From assembly GCA_002361335.1 (NCBI GenBank), contig DESS01000259.1, positions 1 to 8,384 of the forward strand: 8,384 nt of DNA, given 5' to 3'. This document shows positions 6,274-8,384 of the stretch, piece after piece; within the stretch, counting starts at the first letter, position 1, and the number at the start of each line of letters is the position of its first letter. The position numbers and the translations under genes were made by a program. The notes beneath the pieces were generated by a model. The model was given only the letters and a program-made list of their open reading frames with translations. It had not been told where the DNA came from and made no database searches. Source of the DNA: Richelia sp. UBA3308. GTDB lineage: Bacteria; Cyanobacteriota; Cyanobacteriia; Cyanobacteriales; Nostocaceae.

Positions 6274-6359
6274 ATCCTGCGTGAGAATTAACTACAGTAA
6301 GAAGATGTTAATAACTTTGAATTGTTTCAAGTGGGAGTTGTTCCCTTAAAAAACGAGCG

Positions 6360-6381
6360 AAAATTAAACTAAAATTAAACT
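6360..6381. repeat. Exact tandem duplication of an 11-base unit
   Basis: AAAATTAAACT is present twice without interruption just downstream of the holA stop, in the 121-base gap before the DUF4168 gene. It is AT-only apart from one C per unit and has no evident role. Confidence 0.75.
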
Positions 6382-6394
6382 AATATATTTATTG

Positions 6395-7381
6395 TCAGCT
6401 TTTTTTACATATTTGACAAAGTTCTATAACTGTAGTTTGGAGTGAAGCAGTTTGTGGAACTCCTTGTTTAATATTAACTTCTAACTCAAGTAGTATGGGT
6501 AAACAGGATATTAGTTGATGCAGCGAGAGAAACTTTACTTCTTCTTGCAAATATTTGATGCGATAATGATTACGAACTTCAGCAGCGCTTGCTATGGCTT
6601 GTGAAGAACGTTCCCCAGTTTCCATCATAATTTTAACCCATAACCAGGTACGAAATTGACCAATGAGTGTGGCAACTATTCGCAAAGAAGGTTCGGAGCG
6701 ATTAATCAAATCTGCGACTAAACTTAAGGCTTTACCGGTATTCCCCATTCTAATCGCATTGGCTAGTTGTAGGCTATTTCTGGTTTCATTCCTAACTAAT
6801 TGAGATGCGCTCTCAATATCTAATGGTTTATTAGTATCGAGTAAATAAAGCTGTAATTTTTTTAATTCATTGTAAAGTAAACGAGTATCATTACCAACAG
6901 CCTCTACTAAAAATTCCGCACACCTAGAAGTTAGTTTGATTCCAAAGCTAGAGGCGGCATCATTGACAGATTTTACAAGTAAATCTGTTTTCCAAGGCGA
7001 TATAAGCTTAAATTCACGAATTTCTGCGAACTTTTTCAATAACTTTGTTGATTTTAATCGTTCGTCGGGTTTGTTAACATTACTGATTAATAGGTGAGAG
7101 TTTTCGGGAATTACTGGTAAAGTACGTTGTAACTCTGATAACACATTCTCGGGGCATTGCTGAGTAATAGTCGCATTGATCAGCCATACCAAACGTCCAC
7201 CAGTTCCAAAAGGTGGTGTCATAGCTTGATTTAACGCTTCAATTACGGCATTAGTATTATCTGGGGGAAAAGTTGTGTAATTAAAACTTATCCAACTAGG
7301 ATCGAGAATTTCGTCGCGTAAATTGGCGATCGCCTTTTCCATGGCGAAATCATCTTCGCCCCAGTAAATGTGGATTGGCAT
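6395..7381 (-). CDS. holA: DNA polymerase III delta subunit (clamp-loader wrench)
   Basis: This 328-residue protein is counted from the ATG at 7381. The delta subunit binds and opens the beta sliding clamp as part of the clamp-loader complex. The start MPIHIYWGEDDFAMEKAI matches the cyanobacterial form (MPIxxYWGEDDF). Other family features are the N-terminal AAA+-like part with WLINATI and LLISNVNKPDERLKSTKLLKKF, the middle segment ending in the lid-type sequence FLVEAVGNDTRLLYNELKKL, and a helical C-terminal collar domain with LVADLINRSEP...IVATLIGQFR. As expected for delta, no Walker A motif is seen. An in-frame GTG at 7411 would add ten residues (MILLPISPST), but these are encoded by a short tandem repeat and are not part of the family. 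The ATG has no Shine-Dalgarno sequence because the repeat occupies the site. The gene is divergent from the DUF1868 gene. Confidence 0.93.
   Translation of the reverse strand: MPIHIYWGEDDFAMEKAIANLRDEILDPSWISFNYTTFPPDNTNAVIEALNQAMTPPFGTGGRLVWLINATITQQCPENVLSELQRTLPVIPENSHLLISNVNKPDERLKSTKLLKKFAEIREFKLISPWKTDLLVKSVNDAASSFGIKLTSRCAEFLVEAVGNDTRLLYNELKKLQLYLLDTNKPLDIESASQLVRNETRNSLQLANAIRMGNTGKALSLVADLINRSEPSLRIVATLIGQFRTWLWVKIMMETGERSSQAIASAAEVRNHYRIKYLQEEVKFLSLHQLISCLPILLELEVNIKQGVPQTASLQTTVIELCQICKKS
7326..7333. repeat. HIP1 octamer
   Basis: GCGATCGC lies within the 10-base palindrome GGCGATCGCC near the start of holA. It is a typical cyanobacterial HIP1 site. Confidence 0.85.
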
Positions 7382-7385
7382 AGTA

Positions 7386-7401
7386 GATGGGGAGATGGGG
7401 A
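7386..7401. repeat. Short tandem repeat (GATGGGGA twice) abutting the holA start
   Basis: Two copies of the octamer GATGGGGA lie immediately upstream of the holA ATG (CTCCCCATC as read by the gene). Purine-rich octamers and heptamers of this type are tandem repeats known from heterocystous cyanobacteria. They take the place of a ribosome binding site here. Confidence 0.6.
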
Positions 7402-7442
7402 GAAGTATCACCGGAGTTATGAGGCTAGTGAGTTAGCTTATA

Positions 7443-7464
7443 CTTTTAACCTTTAACTTTTAAC
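7443..7464. repeat. Short tandem repeat of CTTTTAAC type
   Basis: The stretch reads CTTTTAAC, CTTTAA, CTTTTAAC. This gives near-identical units of 6 to 8 bases in the divergent spacer between holA and the DUF1868 gene. It is a second short-repeat family next to the GATGGGGA one. Confidence 0.55.
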
Positions 7465-7475
7465 ATTTTTTAATT

Positions 7476-7505
7476 TTGGTTAAGTTCGGTGATTTTGCCT
7501 ACAAT
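7476..7505 (+). promoter_or_regulatory. Possible promoter of the DUF1868 gene
   Basis: TACAAT at 7500-7505 matches the -10 consensus in 5 of 6 positions. TTGGTT at 7476-7481 gives a weak -35 (3 of 6) with an 18-base spacer. Transcription would begin near 7512, about 23 bases before the TTG start. This is a moderate sequence match only. Confidence 0.38.
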
Positions 7506-7521
7506 CTATCCAATGAGCGCG

Positions 7522-7525
7522 GGAG
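7522..7525 (+). promoter_or_regulatory. Ribosome binding site that supports the TTG start
   Basis: GGAG lies 9 bases before the TTG at 7535. The in-frame stop TGA at 7514-7516 leaves no upstream alternative start, and the next in-frame ATG (7577) would cut off a conserved-looking N-terminus. Confidence 0.6.
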
Positions 7526-7534
7526 AATAGAAGA

Positions 7535-8329
7535 TTGGACGATAATTATCAAACTTATTTGAACCGGGTGGCGCGGATGACGCTACCAGAAGCTTGTATA
7601 TCTCAAGTTCAGCATCTGAAGGAATCTTCTAAATTTACACCCCATGCAGGAGGAGGAAGAAAAGCTGCTTCTTTCCCTGGGTATACATTAATTACCCCGC
7701 CTCATGGGGAAGAGGATTCCACAAATTCTACTTTTTACTCAATATTACAGAGTTATCAACAAGAACTTATGGACTTACCTGTGAGTTCCGATTTGATTAT
7801 TCCGGTTCCTCCTAATAGCTTTCATTTGACTTTAGCGGACTTAATTTGGGATAGCGCCTATCGTGATGCTAGGGAAACTAATCCAGATTTTGAAGCACAA
7901 TTACGGTCATGCTTTGATGATATTTTTCAACAATATCAAAATTCTGTGACTTTTAATCATCCTCCCAAATGGCAAATGTTAGGATTAATGCTTATGCCAA
8001 GGGCTGTAGCAGTTTGTTTAGTACCTTTAGATGAAAACAGTTACTCCAAAATTGTTAATTTACGTCGAGGGATTTATCAAAATCCCAAATTGATGGCATT
8101 GGGAATTGAACAACAGTATAATTTCACTGCCCATATCACTTTAGGTTATTTTGGCGAGATTAAGCCTGATTTAGATCGTGTACATTTTGCGACTATGCTC
8201 TCGCAATTAAACCAAAAATGGACTGAAAATTTACCCACATTCACAGTGCATCGTGCGGAATTGCGTAAATTTGATGATATGACGCGCTATTACCGAGAAG
8301 CAGATTCTCCTGCTTTGGTTTTTAGTTAA
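7535..8329 (+). CDS. DUF1868 protein, 2H phosphoesterase-like
   Basis: This 264-residue protein has the two H-x-T motifs that define the 2H phosphoesterase (LigT-like) superfamily: HLTL at residues 97-100 (SFHLTLADL) and HITL at 200-203 (AHITLGYF). They are about 100 residues apart, as expected for the two lobes. In this superfamily the two histidines act on 2',3'-cyclic or related phosphodiester bonds of RNA or nucleotides. The substrate of the DUF1868 group is unknown to me. No signal peptide is visible, so it is probably cytoplasmic. Translation starts at TTG 7535 with GGAG 9 bases upstream. Starting at the next ATG (residue 15) would remove YQTYLNRVARMTLPEA, which looks like a genuine conserved N-terminus. 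The gene is divergent from holA and ends just before a tandem repeat region. A functional link with holA is not implied. Confidence 0.85.
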   Translation: MDDNYQTYLNRVARMTLPEACISQVQHLKESSKFTPHAGGGRKAASFPGYTLITPPHGEEDSTNSTFYSILQSYQQELMDLPVSSDLIIPVPPNSFHLTLADLIWDSAYRDARETNPDFEAQLRSCFDDIFQQYQNSVTFNHPPKWQMLGLMLMPRAVAVCLVPLDENSYSKIVNLRRGIYQNPKLMALGIEQQYNFTAHITLGYFGEIKPDLDRVHFATMLSQLNQKWTENLPTFTVHRAELRKFDDMTRYYREADSPALVFS

Positions 8330-8345
8330 TAGGGAATGGAGCCGA

Positions 8346-8384
8346 AAGGGGATAAGGAGATAAGGGGAAGTGTGGGAGGTGTGG
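8346..8384. repeat. Purine-rich short tandem repeats at the right edge
   Basis: Three degenerate octamers (AAGGGGAT, AAGGAGAT, AAGGGGAA) are followed by a nonamer-like GTGTGGGAG and GTGTGG, and the run continues beyond the window. The repeat begins 16 bases after the DUF1868 stop. This resembles the short tandemly repeated sequences of filamentous cyanobacteria. Confidence 0.65.

Noticed and set aside
7513..7530. Five-codon ATG frame overlapping the DUF1868 ribosome binding site (ATG AGC GCG GGA GAA TAG)
   Set aside because: It could be a tiny leader frame, but nothing supports its translation and such short frames occur by chance.
1..8384. CRISPR array or tRNA/rRNA genes
   Set aside because: No regularly spaced direct repeats with unique spacers and no tRNA-like cloverleaf or rRNA segment were recognised. 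The CHAT protein has a signal peptide, so it is not a type III-E CRISPR component.

Overview
The window looks like chromosomal DNA from a filamentous, probably heterocyst-forming (Nostocales-type) cyanobacterium. The base composition is AT-rich. Two HIP1 octamers (GCGATCGC) are present, along with several small GC-rich palindromic repeats of the kind scattered through cyanobacterial genomes and short tandem repeats (octamer and heptamer-like) around the right-hand genes. The protein families also fit: a secreted TPR-CHAT protein, DUF1822, DUF4168, a PAS-LuxR regulator with a typical cyanobacterial helix-turn-helix, and DUF1868. The genus cannot be fixed from this window alone.

Left region (1-4386). 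The window opens in the last 52 codons of a rightward gene whose tail resembles cyanobacterial filamentous-haemagglutinin-type exoproteins. It converges, across a 220-base repeat-bearing gap, on a leftward two-gene operon made of a DUF1822 gene followed 28 bases later by a large exported TPR-CHAT protease-like gene. A good sigma-70-type promoter (TTGACA-16-GATAAT) lies about 110 bases upstream of the DUF1822 start and leaves a leader with a small hairpin. The CHAT gene carries an in-frame, hairpin-dense, cysteine-rich insertion exactly between its TPR and CHAT halves. The three genes plausibly form an envelope or secretion-related set, with the CHAT protein as candidate protease and the haemagglutinin-like protein as candidate partner. 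That functional link is inference.

Middle region (4387-6273). A divergent intergenic region of about 600 bases holds several stem-loops and, just upstream of the next gene, a perfect 7-base inverted repeat that may be an operator. A rightward PAS-LuxR regulator follows. It converges on a leftward small exported DUF4168 protein. The gap between them carries an inverted second copy of the repeat seen near position 225 and a strong C5GG/CCG5 hairpin.

Right region (6395-8384). A leftward DNA polymerase III delta subunit (holA) is divergent from a rightward DUF1868 gene of the 2H phosphoesterase type that starts with TTG. The spacer between them, and the window's right end, are built of short tandem repeats. 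These two genes look like ordinary core-genome content; the accessory and more interesting material is on the left.
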